64,000 nucleotides of DNA from Actinernus sp. WN-2022 (lineage: Eukaryota; Cnidaria; Anthozoa; Actiniaria; Actinernidae), in NCBI GenBank assembly GCA_030867875.1, contig JAOWCC010000320.1, positions 25,497 through 89,496 of the forward strand. The letters are read 5' to 3'. Numbering within the stretch: position 1 is the first letter of the stretch; every line of letters begins with the position of its first letter. Position numbers and translations under genes: made by a program. Under the pieces are notes generated by a model. The model saw only the letters and a program-made list of their open reading frames with translations. It was not told the DNA's origin and did not search any database. Below are positions 55,901-62,672 of this stretch, piece by piece.

Positions 55901-57028
55901 ACCCTAGCATGACGTGAGCAAGTTTTCTTTTGAATAATAAATGATTTAATCCGACCGAACTTAACTACTAAACTGGCTGCTTGTCAAACTACGAGGGTTA
56001 AAGAACATTAAGTTTTCTTCTTAGAGTAATACTAAGCATTGGGATGCAGAAATTTCGGTCCCAAACCGAGGGTTCAACAAGAAGGTGGCATACACATGGC
56101 ATCCATATTGAAGTTCACTACTCTTCCAACATGTCATGTACACTGTTAGATTTACACAGCTTAAACTACACCAAAACCAATGGAATTTGTTCAATAGAGA
56201 AATCTAGCCAAGGGTTTGGTTTTCCTATCATTTTAAGCGAGTTTCATATACAAAAGAGCTACAGCTGAGGTCCAAAATATATGCATGCACTATTTCGAAT
56301 AAATATTCGTAAACAAACTGACTGAAACCAACTGACCAACAGTTGGCTACATCTACATAACATTTTGCCTAAAATTACTTCTAAACATGATTATTTTTAC
56401 CTAAAAATCCTCACAAACCAAGAAGAAACATTATTCTACAATTGGCAAGATCTAGAGTTAAAAGTCGAAGAGCAGTTCCCCAAAATATTCTAACACAATT
56501 AGCATGAACCGTAAATTCAACTGACTAAGTTGGCTACTTTAGTTTAGAATATGGGGATCATCCATGGTCAAACAATACAAGTTTTGTCACAAATTTCTGG
56601 TTAAAACTTTATAAAAATAGTCTCTCAGATATGCCAAGTAATATCTAAGGCAAATTAACCTGAAAACCTCATTAAACTGGGAGTATTTTTGTGGAAAAGT
56701 CTACGAGTGGCTTACATGCATGCCTCAAACAAGTTAGAGTATGCCTGATTCAGAAAGTCAACACGTCCTGATTATAGAATCTCGGGAAACCTTCGCTTGG
56801 ATAGACTGAATAAAACGATACCCAAACCTTAGACATAGTAGTTCAACGGTGCATAACCGTAGAACTTAAGCTAACCCGATGACAGTACATTAAGCTCAGA
56901 AAGATTAAAACTAGCTAACCAATTTTAACCGCTTACAAGAACAGTGGAGAAATTTCAACTAGGAAATTTCTCCAAGAATTAATGTCAACAGGGCCTTTGC
57001 GAGCTATAAAACATAGTTCACTTACCAT
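22053..57028 (-). CDS. ARID4: ARID4 (ARID4A/ARID4B, hat-trick family), complete 22-exon gene
   Basis: Coding exons, 5' to 3': 57028-57026, 55832-55716, 55586-55524, 55432-55342, 55204-55125, 54948-54892, 50440-50388, 48772-48688, 45913-45860, 45069-44987, 42557-42463, 41389-41156, 40923-40829, 40737-40640, 39402-38325, 36474-36404, 27982-27606, 26894-26838, 26181-25552, 24861-24613, 22960-22814, 22150-22053. Sum is 3915 bases: 1304 residues plus TAA. All borders are GT-AG with matching phases. Order: Tudor (about 2-115), RBB1NT/PWWP region (about 175-260), ARID (about 325-410), TPNKPP repeat linker, acidic stretch, chromobarrel (about 737-797), low-complexity basic and acidic linkers, a coiled-coil-like segment (about 1234-1270), and a C terminus ending VECR as in vertebrate ARID4. 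Length is close to human ARID4A/B. Family members are nuclear subunits of SIN3-HDAC corepressor complexes that read histone marks. I saw no LxCxE Rb-binding motif. Exon 1 carries only the ATG. Confidence 0.95.
22485..22776. mobile_element. TTAA-bounded MITE, 292 bp, in the last ARID4 intron
   Basis: TTAAAGGGGCTATGTCA at 22485 and its near complement (tgacacagcccctttaa) ending at 22776. Arms are about 20 bp, with an unrelated interior. Confidence 0.75.
25231..25375 (-). mobile_element. tRNA-derived SINE, copy 2 (degenerate)
   Basis: Shares sequence with 39581-39733, including a box B-like GGTTTGAGCCC on the minus strand (25313-25323) and the 'gtttttgcagagggaggaaaa' end. The box A region (about 25355-25374) is eroded. 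It lies in the ARID4 intron between exons 19 and 20, in the same direction as the gene. Confidence 0.7.
26412..26672. mobile_element. TAGCCTG-ended inverted-repeat element, 261 bp
   Basis: TAGCCTGCAAACAGGC at 26412 and its complement ending at 26672. The 9-bp flanks do not match, so the copy is old or the boundary is off. In the ARID4 intron between exons 18 and 19. Confidence 0.65.
26923..27020 (+). mobile_element. tRNA-derived SINE, copy 3 (truncated)
   Basis: Plus-strand box A-like TGGCACAGTGGTTAAGC at 26931-26947, followed by 'cttctcacct' and then 'gagttgagtttgttgg'-like sequence shared with the other two copies. The box B segment is missing. Confidence 0.65.
28183..29253. mobile_element. 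TAGCCTG-ended foldback element carrying inverted RecQ-like fragments
   Basis: 1071 bp. Ends TAGCCTGCGTACAGCATCCC at 28183 and its complement ending at 29253, flanked by the perfect 9-bp duplication TGGTACAAT (28174-28182 and 29254-29262). Arms of about 430 bp each contain the same helicase-like coding piece in opposite orientation: left 28344-28553 (+), right 29092-28871 (-), with [16 protein letters not shown] (Walker A region, key Lys replaced by Arg) and, in a shifted frame, [15 protein letters not shown], the RecQ motif Ia region. The arms differ by 12 bp (four codons) and a few substitutions. Termini and 9-bp duplications resemble Mutator-like elements. Confidence 0.85.
29254..31225. other. 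ARID4 intron 16 sequence without recognised features
   Basis: 'ccataatcctttgcgggc' at about 29331 repeats that at about 23499. The rest is pyrimidine-rich or AT-rich. A 61-codon frame at 30311-30496 and a 79-codon one at 30593-30832 have no family support. Confidence 0.35.
31347..32349. mobile_element. TAGCCTG-ended foldback element, 1003 bp
   Basis: TAGCCTGGGAAACCAGCC at 31347 and its complement ending at 32349, with the perfect 9-bp target duplication TAAAACGTT (31338-31346, 32350-32358). Arms extend over about 270-300 bp with indels. Confidence 0.85.
32370..32640. repeat. Degenerate minisatellite, about 78-bp unit
   Basis: About three and a half units containing 'ccaaatcatt', 'attggcatttat', 'cgataagcattgtaaa' and 'catttggcaac'. 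Because 78 is a multiple of three, the open frame at 32372 shows repeated 26-residue units; I take this as repeat-driven, not a gene. Confidence 0.65.
32970..33145. mobile_element. MITE related to 10411-10611, copy 2
   Basis: 'tagtctacacgagcagg' at the left and 'cttgcttgtgtgaacta' at the right; the interior matches copy 1 ('tttgctcgtgtagacgacga'). Termini are more eroded, and TTAA is no longer seen. Confidence 0.7.
33321..34269. mobile_element. Foldback element, 949 bp, arms about 350 bp
   Basis: CACAGGCCGCCCAAGTTCTG at 33321 and its complement ending at 34269. Arms include 'cctctaaccagaggggaagg' and 'ggacatcaattatccctcag'. Flanks AGTTTGAT and GTTTGAGT are similar but offset, a possible eroded 7-8 bp target duplication. 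Both arms keep similar open frames (33460 + and 34142 -). Confidence 0.8.
34741..34850. repeat. Perfect 45-bp inverted repeat with a 20-bp loop
   Basis: 34741-34785 and 34806-34850 are exact reverse complements (tgtttgcacaggctcatg ... ). A related half-site 'tgtttgcacaggctaatg' occurs at about 34944. Would form a strong cruciform or a long RNA hairpin. Confidence 0.85.
35600..36000. repeat. Degenerate minisatellite, about 69-bp unit
   Basis: Five or so units of 'tctatcagatc(a/g)ttgtgaaaagttgacaaag', 'cattctcaaacattac' and 'aatgcgtttcaatgtt'. The frame at 35694 reads repeated 23-residue units, again an effect of unit length. Confidence 0.7.
37269..37315. mobile_element. 47-bp TAGCCTG-ended hairpin
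   Basis: TAGCCTGA ... TCAGGCTA, flanked by GCATAAAAC and GCGTAAACC, 9-bp flanks matching at 7 of 9. Smallest member of the family. Confidence 0.55.
37427..37951. mobile_element. TTAA-bounded hairpin MITE, copy 3
   Basis: TTAAAGTGCACCTAACC at 37427 and its complement ending at 37951. Long arms contain 'acctttcctgacccatgacc' and 'gcgtaagaaaaagcctgggt', shared with 59626-60181. In the ARID4 intron between exons 15 and 16. Confidence 0.85.
38325..39402 (-). other. ARID4: ARID4 exon 15: end of ARID, TPNKPP repeats, acidic stretch, start of chromobarrel
   Basis: Largest exon (1078 bases, 359 codons plus one base). It starts with YLYPYEEHE, the last helix of the ARID domain, then a Ser/Lys-rich part with many TPDKP-like motifs, 17 hexads (TPNKPP and variants), an acidic stretch ([19 protein letters not shown]) and [12 protein letters not shown] opening the chromobarrel. 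Acceptor CAACAG|GTATC and donor GCAAAG|GTAGG match phases 2 and 0. The linker between ARID and chromobarrel is acidic in vertebrates; the Pro-rich expansion is specific to this lineage as far as I can tell. Confidence 0.93.
38711..39027 (-). repeat. In-frame 18-bp coding minisatellite (17 hexads)
   Basis: Tandem 18-bp units (plus strand ggtggcttgtttggcgtg and variants) encode TPNKPP, with [18 protein letters not shown] and STPNKP variants. Three adjacent TPDK units and recurring TANK/MANK units suggest unequal exchange. The antisense strand shows a long VGGLFG frame, a shadow of the repeat. Confidence 0.95.
39581..39733 (-). mobile_element. tRNA-derived SINE, copy 1 (best preserved)
   Basis: On the minus strand box A TGGTGCAGTGGTTAAGC (39708-39724) is followed by box B GGTTTGATTCC (39671-39681), the spacing and order of a pol III tRNA-type promoter; the tail ends in 'ggttttcctccctc'-like sequence shared with 25231-25375. 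Lies in the ARID4 intron between exons 14 and 15, in the gene's direction. Confidence 0.85.
39751..39888. mobile_element. 138-bp MITE
   Basis: TTGAAGGGCTGTGTGCAAAA at 39751 and its near complement ending at 39888; arms of about 60 bp include 'gatcacgttctaaattctcc'. Directly abuts the SINE above. Confidence 0.75.
40640..41389 (-). other. ARID4: ARID4 exons 12-14: ARID DNA-binding domain
   Basis: Exon 12 (41389-41156) ends with a Glu run and [13 protein letters not shown], helix 1 of the ARID fold. Exon 13 (40923-40829) gives [20 protein letters not shown] and [11 protein letters not shown]. Exon 14 (40737-40640) gives [13 protein letters not shown] and [10 protein letters not shown], joined to YLYPYEE in exon 15. 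The invariant ARID positions (TPI, P-x-LG, LDL, LY-x-LV, W, YKKYLYPYE) are all present, so the domain should fold and bind DNA. Phases 1, 0 and 2 agree across the joins. Confidence 0.95.
43017..43215. repeat. Tandem duplication of about 100 bp
   Basis: 'aatgaaatgaaagaggatt(t/c)g' ... 'accttcaaaaatacttg(t/c)caa' ... 'gtcttactgtcaat' is present twice in tandem with a few substitutions, in the ARID4 intron between exons 10 and 11. Confidence 0.75.
43418..43885. mobile_element. TA-bounded TIR element (gcggcttatctgc family), copy 1
   Basis: Starts TACCGTAAACAGCGGCAGAT and ends with ctgccagtgtttacagta; 'gataagcc(a/g)cacctttt' is near the left end and 'ggggtgcggcttatctgc' near the right. Same family as 51579-52429. 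TA at both ends suggests a mariner/Tc1-like target duplication. Confidence 0.75.
43901..44462. repeat. Exact-looking 281-bp tandem duplication
   Basis: Two adjacent copies (43901-44181 and 44182-44462), apparently identical base for base except at the ends; each starts cccagacaggttctagtaat. No coding role is evident. Lack of divergence means a very recent duplication or an assembly artefact. Confidence 0.85.
44463..44800. mobile_element. Partial copy of the 51579-52429 element interior
   Basis: 'agagtgatttaaagactgca' and 'aaatatacacaagaaatcac' match about 52142-52195, and 'gcttcaagtacaagcattta' matches about 52259. Both ends are missing or eroded. Confidence 0.6.
46093..46456. repeat. 49-bp tandem repeat, 7.4 copies
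   Basis: Unit gatcagcaaactgggatctc + taacataataaccactgtca + tctcaaaga; copies start at 46093, 46142, 46192, 46241, 46290, 46339, 46388 and 46437. Near-identical apart from one inserted c in the second copy. No spacers, so not CRISPR. Confidence 0.95.
46679..46985. repeat. Direct repeats of about 140-146 bp, 2.2 copies
   Basis: 'gtttacttcgaagcagttgg' starts at about 46679, 46825 and 46963; each unit continues through 'gtggtgttgagtaa' and 'aataaaagtttagtc'. Internal to the 46063-48523 element. Confidence 0.8.
48997..49426. mobile_element. TIR element, about 430 bp
   Basis: GCCAAAAAGGTTGTCCTTGA at 48997 and its near complement ending at 49426; arms of about 130 bp include 'tactaatataagtata' and 'gatgttgtccaaaatatatt'. 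ATTG at both borders may be the target duplication. In the ARID4 intron between exons 7 and 8. Confidence 0.75.
49429..49543 (+). repeat. G-rich minisatellite with G-quadruplex motifs
   Basis: Tandem units of ggggagggagggagggcagtaa (about 19 or 23 bp). Runs GGGG-A-GGG-A-GGG-A-GGG meet the strict quadruplex pattern with one-base loops several times. The G-rich strand is the template strand of ARID4. Directly abuts the TIR element at 48997. Confidence 0.9.
51579..52429. mobile_element. TA-bounded TIR element (gcggcttatctgc family), copy 2
   Basis: TACCGTAAACACCCATAGAT at 51579, and the end 'acacgggtgtttacggta' at 52429; 'gataagccgcacctttt' on the left, 'ggggtgcggcttatcta' on the right. The interior holds a 77-codon frame at 51815-52048 without a recognised domain. 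In the ARID4 intron between exons 6 and 7. Confidence 0.8.
53420..54761. mobile_element. TIR element with AACCTAGGTT palindrome arrays
   Basis: CAGTGGCTATGTTGTAGG at 53420 and, inverted, CAGTGTAGCTGTTGTAGG at 54761 (14 of 18 identical), followed by longer matches. Subterminal zones carry at least eight copies of the palindromic core aacaacctaggttgttt (about 53460-53500 and 54540-54720). The interior includes a poly-pyrimidine tract and a 5S-like sequence at 53695-53815. CAGTG ends are hAT-like, but no 8-bp target duplication is seen. Confidence 0.75.
53695..53815 (-). ncRNA. 5S rRNA-like sequence (5S-derived SINE or pseudogene)
   Basis: On the minus strand the segment AAGTTAAGCCCGACCGGGCA then GGTTAGTAAGTGGATGGGTG + ACCG follows the internal promoter of eukaryotic 5S rRNA (box A AGTTAAGC, intermediate element, box C GGATGGGTGACC) with only a few changes, and ttcctcgtgattcggcc upstream fits the preceding 5S positions. 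The 5' third and the 3' end do not match 5S, so it is not a functional rRNA gene. A 5S-derived SINE head (SINE3-like) or pseudogene is the likely identity. Confidence 0.75.
54892..55832 (-). other. ARID4: ARID4 exons 2-6: N-terminal Tudor domain
   Basis: Exons 55832-55716, 55586-55524, 55432-55342, 55204-55125 and 54948-54892. The peptide includes [88 protein letters not shown] and GTPV, nearly the vertebrate ARID4 N terminus. Five short exons with small introns, in contrast to the rest of the gene. The only ATG before this block is in exon 1, as expected. Confidence 0.96.
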
Positions 57029-57130
57029 GGGAAACGTTCTGCGAGGTTCCTCTCCCTATGGCTAAATCCAGCCTGAGATCGGGCCTACAACTGTTAGAAA
57101 AATTAGGAGAAAACTCCAAAGTGACTGCGA
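57026..57130 (-). other. ARID4: ARID4 exon 1 (5' UTR plus ATG)
   Basis: Leftward reading gives ...TTTCCCATG|GTAAGTGAAC: the start codon (57028-57026) is immediately followed by a strong donor, so exon 1 contributes one codon. The next exon starts GCC CAG GGA in frame. The transcription start is not known; the upper bound given is approximate. Confidence 0.75.
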
Positions 57131-57330
57131 GTTTTAGTGATGGCCGACACACAGGACAACAAGACGCTCGGTTTCCCTCCTCGCCAGGGTCTCAGGGGGG
57201 TCCTGTCTCCTGATTGGCTCAAAATAACCGGAAGTTGTCTTATGAATATTTAACTTCCACCTAATATGGAAATTCACACCTTCCGGCGCTGTCACAACAT
57301 CCGACTTGACAGAAAACCCGCGAAATTTTG
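57131..57330 (-). promoter_or_regulatory. ARID4: ARID4 promoter: ETS-type sites and CCAAT box, TATA-less
   Basis: CpG-richer than the surroundings. Seen: ccggaagt (57228-57235) and cttccgg (57280-57286), both ETS/GABP cores; attgg (57213-57217), a CCAAT box in the gene's direction. This set is typical of broadly expressed genes. Confidence 0.6.
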
Positions 57331-57511
57331 ATAATTCTAACTAGGCTTATGATTATCGGGCGTGGATTGAGATTTCGTTGGATTACTTGCGCTTCGGTGA
57401 AAAGTAATGGAAAATCGTAATTTGGTTGAATTTTACTTTTGATTTGTATTCATTTGTTGTTTGTACTTGTTTTGATATATTCTAAAGTTTATAGAATTTA
57501 CTTTAATAATT

Positions 57512-58305
57512 AGGGAGTGTTCATTATTTATAGCTGGGGGGGGGGGGGGGGGGGGGGTGGGGGGGCAACAAAAGTTTTAAGTGCTTTTTTAGGGGGGTCA
57601 TCAAAGATTTTACCTATTCCTTGGGGGGTGGGGGGGGGGGGGGTCACCAAAGTTTTGATATACCAGTCATGTAACGGATGAAATGGCTGTTGTAATGCAA
57701 AACCAATGTTTAGTCTCCAGAACACAGGAAACCATGCAGTGTTTTAGAGAGCAGTAAAATCTCAAAAATTTTGGTTCAGGCCTTCGCACCATTTCAAAAA
57801 TGGATTCTGCTTTATTTCCTTTATACACAGGATAGTATTCTCCAACCTCATGATCAAAGGCACATCTCCATACATAATGCATTGGTGTTCAGGAGATTAG
57901 TTTAATCAGCCAATGCAGAGCTCTTTTTCATTCATTTATTTATTTATGTACTTGTTTGAGACTACGGAAACAAATATGTAATATGATGCACTAGAATGCA
58001 ATATAATGCACATTTCAAGTACCCATCCGGGAAGGATGGTGAGGTAGAGATTTTCAGGAGAATACATGATAGTGTGTTTTCTACTAAACAAAGGAAAATA
58101 CCATAAATCTACAAACATTAATAGTAAATTTAATAGATTACATGTATATGCAGTTTGCATTCTTTTTTGCACAACCATCTTTTTTGTCGAGGGGGGGTCA
58201 TCTAAATTTTAATTCATTCATAGGGGGTCATAAAAGTTTTAACAAGAGAAGCAGATGAAATGCCGACCCCCCCCCCCCCCCCCCCATAAATAATTAACAC
58301 TCCCT
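57512..58305. mobile_element. TIR element with poly-G/poly-C tracts near both ends
   Basis: AGGGAGTGTTCATTATTTAT at 57512 and its near complement (ataaataattaacactccct) ending at 58305. A run of more than 20 G follows the left end, and a run of about 21 C precedes the right end; ggggggtcat(c/a)aaa motifs repeat on each side. 180-480 bp upstream of the ARID4 promoter. Confidence 0.8.
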
Positions 58306-59625
58306 TATCACTGGAAAGCAATTATCAATTTATTGATGCAAACAATAAATAAGGAAAAAGCTTGTCAAGCCTGTGCACTTACTGAGGGAGAGGGGTCAGG
58401 GTGGGCTTGTGCAAAATGGGGAAGGTCCCCAATTTTCCTGCAGCAAATTAGGAGGGCCATAGTAAACTAGAGGGGAAATTTGGGGGAGAGGTAATCAAAA
58501 ATTGAGAAAAGCATTTTTCATTTGCACTAGCCCCCTCTATACCAATTCCTATCCAGCCAAACCTTTAATATTGCATGATCTTAAAACCATAAAAGAACAA
58601 TTTCATTTTGTAGGAGTCCCAAATCAATTTAATATTCATACTTAAATGGCATCATCAGATTATCAACTGGCATTAATGTTGTAGTCTTACAATTCAATCA
58701 GCATGCACAAGAAATGAATATACATGCAATAGGTGTTAAGCGTCAGTCATATGGTTTCAACATACAATACAGAACTTTATGTTAAGTGGATAATACACTT
58801 AGCTTTGAGCTAGTTTACAGGTATTCCACAAAACAAATATAAATAAATATTGATAATAATATGGCACACTTGAAAATTTAAAATTATAGGTGTAAAATAA
58901 TTATAATATACTCTAGGTATAAAATTATTAGAATAATCATAATAATTCGCTTAAGCTAGATCTATAGTTTATTGTATTTAATTACTACGCATTGTAATTC
59001 TAGTATAGTAATATATAAAATAGGAAGACTTAATTCTAAAAAAATGTCTACTGGTAATATAATTATATGAGCAAGGTTAACACAAAAGGAAGACTCACGT
59101 CTAAACACCCCTCTGATAAGGAAAACCAGTTAAGGACTGAGAAAAAGAGAAAAGCCGGGAGACCAAAAACTGCGTGCATGCCAGCTAAGTATGGTGGGTT
59201 TTGGGATAATCATTTTGTGATAACTACACTCATATATATTAGATTTTTTAAATATAAATACACATATAAATACACTCATACACCCAATCAAAATAACCCA
59301 GACACTCCAGAACATATTATATTATATACGTCCATTGTGTCCTTATTGTTTCAGGCTCTAAAACACTGTATGTATATATATATATAGAGAGAGAGAGAGA
59401 GTGCCAGAACTCCTCCAATCGGGTGCACACACGCATGTTACATTAGTATTGCTAGTAATCAAATAAAATGATGGCTATAAATACTATGTTTAAAGTCTTT
59501 TGTGCCAACCATTGCAAGGATGTCATTAGGCAAATAATTCCATTGTTTGGGCAAGTAATACCGTCACAACTTTAACCCATACTTCGTACTGCTGACTTTG
59601 GGCAATTTAAGAGTGTGGTCTCCCC
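58306..59625. other. Intergenic between ARID4 and the RBM34-like gene
   Basis: AT-rich. A plus-strand frame at 59067-59387 begins with lysine-rich sequence and an AT-hook-like KRKAGRPKT, but has no splice partner that I can see. ta and ga microsatellites at about 59370-59401. Confidence 0.4.
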
Positions 59626-60181
59626 TTAAAGTGCCTATCACCCTTTTGCAATTTTGATAGCTTATGAAACTGCAAAACGTTTTGAGTACTTCTGTGAAGA
59701 AAGTTTTTGGTTTAAAGTGAATACTTTGTTCTACGCTTGTTTGAAATCGTGTAAATGTGACCTTTCCTGACCCATGACCGCGTAAGTAAAAGCCTGGGTC
59801 GAAACCTGGGTAGACATCATCTCATTAAATAATGCATTATTCTCCATGGCACCTTTTTATCACAACAACATCGATGCATAGAAAATATACACAGTTTTTG
59901 AGTTGTTAGTAAGAAAAGTCATTTTAGTCAACATGTTAAGTATTTCTTCAAATGATTGCAAAGCCGAATTAATTATGACGTCAAGATGACATCTACCCAG
60001 GTTTCGACCCAGGCTTTTACTTACGTGGTCATGGGTCAGGAAAGGTCACATTTACACGATTTCAAACAAGCGTAGAACATAAAGTATTCACTTTAAACCA
60101 AAACTATATTCACAGAAGTACTCAAAACTTTTCGGAGGTTCATAAGCTATCAAAAGTGCAAAAGGGTGATAGGCACTTTAA
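59626..60181. mobile_element. TTAA-bounded hairpin MITE, copy 4
   Basis: TTAAAGTGCCTATCACCC at 59626 and its complement ending at 60181; arms of about 200 bp share 'acctttcctgacccatgacc' with 37427-37951 and the terminus with 496-922. Confidence 0.88.
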
Positions 60182-60689
60182 ATTACAGCTAGATTTACGA
60201 ATTGATAAAAAGTCACCAACACTTTATAGGAGCTGTATTTGTAAGGCAACTATGAATAGTAAGAAGCATGTCTTTATCCTGCAACATTCAAGTCTAAATC
60301 ATTTTGCTCAACAAGTCTAGATATGGAGTTACTTTATCTTTATAGGACATCTCTTCAACATTGGTACATTGTTTTGTTGAAACCACGCATGGCCTGAAAA
60401 CATTTCCAAGAACAATAGAAGTTTCTTAGAATGTTGAACACTGATGTTGAAATCGTTTGTTCTTGGAATGTTGAATCAATGTTGAAACTGTTTGACAGAG
60501 GCTTCACAAGTCTTTACCACATTGACATCTCACCATTAGCAAGGTACATTAAAAACCACATGCAAAACACACTGCAGGTATGAAACAGTGTAATGGTCTA
60601 GCTGTTTTAATCTTCACCAAAATATAAAATATTGGAGCTTTTGACAAAAGTTCCCCTTACCATTTGTTTTACGAAACATTCAGGTTCCG

Positions 60690-60812
60690 GTTGTTTGAAG
60701 CAAGGGTAACTGCTACCCAGGGTTAAATCGCTAACCCAAGGGAAACTGTACAGATTACAATTACAAATTTAGCACTGTTGTAGGGATAAAGTTACCCTTG
60801 CTTTGAACAACT
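60690..60812. mobile_element. 123-bp hairpin element (related to 1755-1895)
   Basis: 'ttgtttgaagcaagggtaac' at the left and 'gttacccttgctttgaacaac' at the right. Interior shared with 1755-1895. Confidence 0.7.
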
Positions 60813-61426
60813 AGGCCCTCAGGGTCAAACCATGAAAGTCAGGTCTGTTAGCAGGACCCTGCAAATTATGGGGTTTTGCCAATGTTCCATAGTATTTTAT
60901 AAGATTATCCACTATAGCTAGATATATTTAGTAATCATGTAAAAGTTGTATAAAGTAGTTAGTGACCACTGCATGTATTATTTTATTCTATACTTTTTAG
61001 CCACACAGCTCATCTGAAAACCAACTATGTTGACTGTCGACTACCATGTATAAATATTATGAAATAATAATTTTGCATGTGGTGTATGGTTCTCTTGAAT
61101 TCCTTGGAACATCCAGATGCTTCCCCAGGCCTTTCTTGTTACGCTGTGAGTGAGTGAATGCTAGCTACAATGTAGCTCAAAATGCATTGTAGAGAGGAAG
61201 TAATCAACTATTTTTACACTGGATTCCATGTCACTAGTATGCCCTTTTAAGATAGAGAAATGGCAAAGGATATTTTAAACATGTAATTTTATTATTATTA
61301 CATCATTGACATCTATTCATACAATGCAAAACATAAAGAAATGGGTGCAAATACACAGTCTCAGGTTGTTCAAAGCCTTATAAATATAAATCTTGGATTC
61401 AATTTTAACTAAGGATTTAATAATTT

Positions 61427-61674
61427 AGGGACTGGTCAGAAATTAGGGGAGGTAGAGAATAAAATCAAGATGTCTAAAATATAGCCATCCCCAGACAATA
61501 AGCATGAAATATTATGACCCTTCCCCCTTTTGCCCCCCTCCCCCTATAACCCCCTTTTCAGTTGCCCATTATTTTTATGACCCTCCCTTTTTGGGGGTCC
61601 AAAAATTTATGTACCTCCCCCTTTCTCCACCCCCCCCCCCCCCCCCCCCCCCTGCTAATTTCTGACCAGTCCCT
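61427..61674. mobile_element. TIR element with long C tract, 248 bp
   Basis: AGGGACTGGTCAGAAATTAG at 61427 and its complement ending at 61674, with a run of more than 20 C just inside the right end. Similar design to 57512-58305, but with different termini. Confidence 0.8.
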
Positions 61675-61903
61675 TAAGTCTCTTGGTAAAAAGTGCCAAT
61701 GCTCAGGTGGTGGAGCATTAGTCATGAATGCAGGTAGTTCAGGGTTCTAATCCATAAGTTGGCAAATTACCTAAAAGTAATATTTAATTCTGAATTTAAT
61801 TTAGCTTAGTCTGGTCTTGAAAAACTGGGCCAAGAAAAAATAGAGTATTCAGAGATCTGCACAGAGAAAGAGAAGTACTGGTATTACAACATATTATTCT
61901 TGT

Positions 61904-62226
61904 TATCTCTTTGTCCTTGTTCCTTTATGTCTGTCCTTTGAAGCATTAGGTCTATTTGAGTGTTTGCCTTTTGGCTTTTGGCCTTTCCTTGCAGTGAAGG
62001 AGTTATTTTCTTTTACACCTCCATGTTTCCCCTTCCTACTGTCAAATCTTGTCCTTTTCTGTGAGTCCCTCCTTGTTGCCTTGATGCCCTAGGTTTGCTA
62101 CTGAAGGTCTGTTTGCCATTCTTGGGCTTTCCTTCTTTCTGTTTTGCTCTTTGTTCTGCTTTGTTGCTCTCATACCACTGAATGAGTGGGTGTGTGGTTT
62201 TCCTCTTTTTATCTTCTGGACATGCC
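61904..62226 (-). CDS. Last exon of the RBM34-like gene (frame problem)
   Basis: Acceptor TTTTTAG|GGCATG at 62226. The splice-consistent frame reads GHVQKIKRGKPHTHSFSGMR and stops at 62042-62044. Downstream, a different frame gives a convincing basic tail (RKGKHGGVKENNS, KPKGKHSNRPNASKDRHKG, TRTKR, stop at 61904-61906), and a third frame (KEGKPKNGKQTFSSKPRASR) also looks coding in between. RBM34 proteins end in exactly this kind of Lys-rich tail, so I suspect one or two single-base indels (sequencing error or real mutation), possibly in the aaaa run near 62058. Confidence 0.5.
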
Positions 62227-62575
62227 CTAAAAATAGCAAAGTAATATTTGATGACACAAGCGAGGCCACAGATGCTGAATTTGATGATGAAAATGATAAT
62301 GCTACTGATGACGACAATGATGCTAATGGTAATAATGGCAATAATGATAATGATGATGATGACAATACCAATGACAAATAAACAATGTCTGTATATTAAG
62401 TATTTTATTCAGTATTACCAATAATTGAATTACAAGGAACTAAAATAATGTATACCTTGAAATTATGGCATAAAGTCTTCATGTTAATTAAAGGCACTGC
62501 TCATTCAGTATCACAACAGACAACATACTTCCAATCAAGTCTACTGATGGGGCAAGTTATAAAGTTTAGTTTTAC

Positions 62576-62672
62576 CTGCTTGAGGATTCTGTGATGAGGA
62601 GAACACTCTTATCTGCCTTCCTTTGAACTCACTGCCATTTAACCGAAGGGCAAATGTGGCAGCATCTTTACT
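62576..62672 (-). CDS. Penultimate exon of an RBM34/Nop12-like RNA-binding protein (partial gene)
   Basis: Acceptor TTTTGCAG and donor GCAG|GTAAAA enclose 97 bases, 32 codons plus one. The peptide KDAATFALRLNGSEFKGRQI + RVFSSSQNPQA is the second half of an RRM: helix 2 (AATFALRLNG), then loop and strand 4 (GRQIRV). The wording matches the second RRM of RBM34 (yeast Nop12), a nucleolar protein of 60S ribosome assembly. The upstream exons with the RNP1 motif are not found to 64000 and should lie to the right of the window. Confidence 0.6.

Noticed and set aside
59067..59387. 106-codon plus-strand frame with an AT-hook-like KRKAGRPKT
   Set aside because: The second half is AT-rich repeat translation, and no splice partners or promoter were found; one short motif is not enough.
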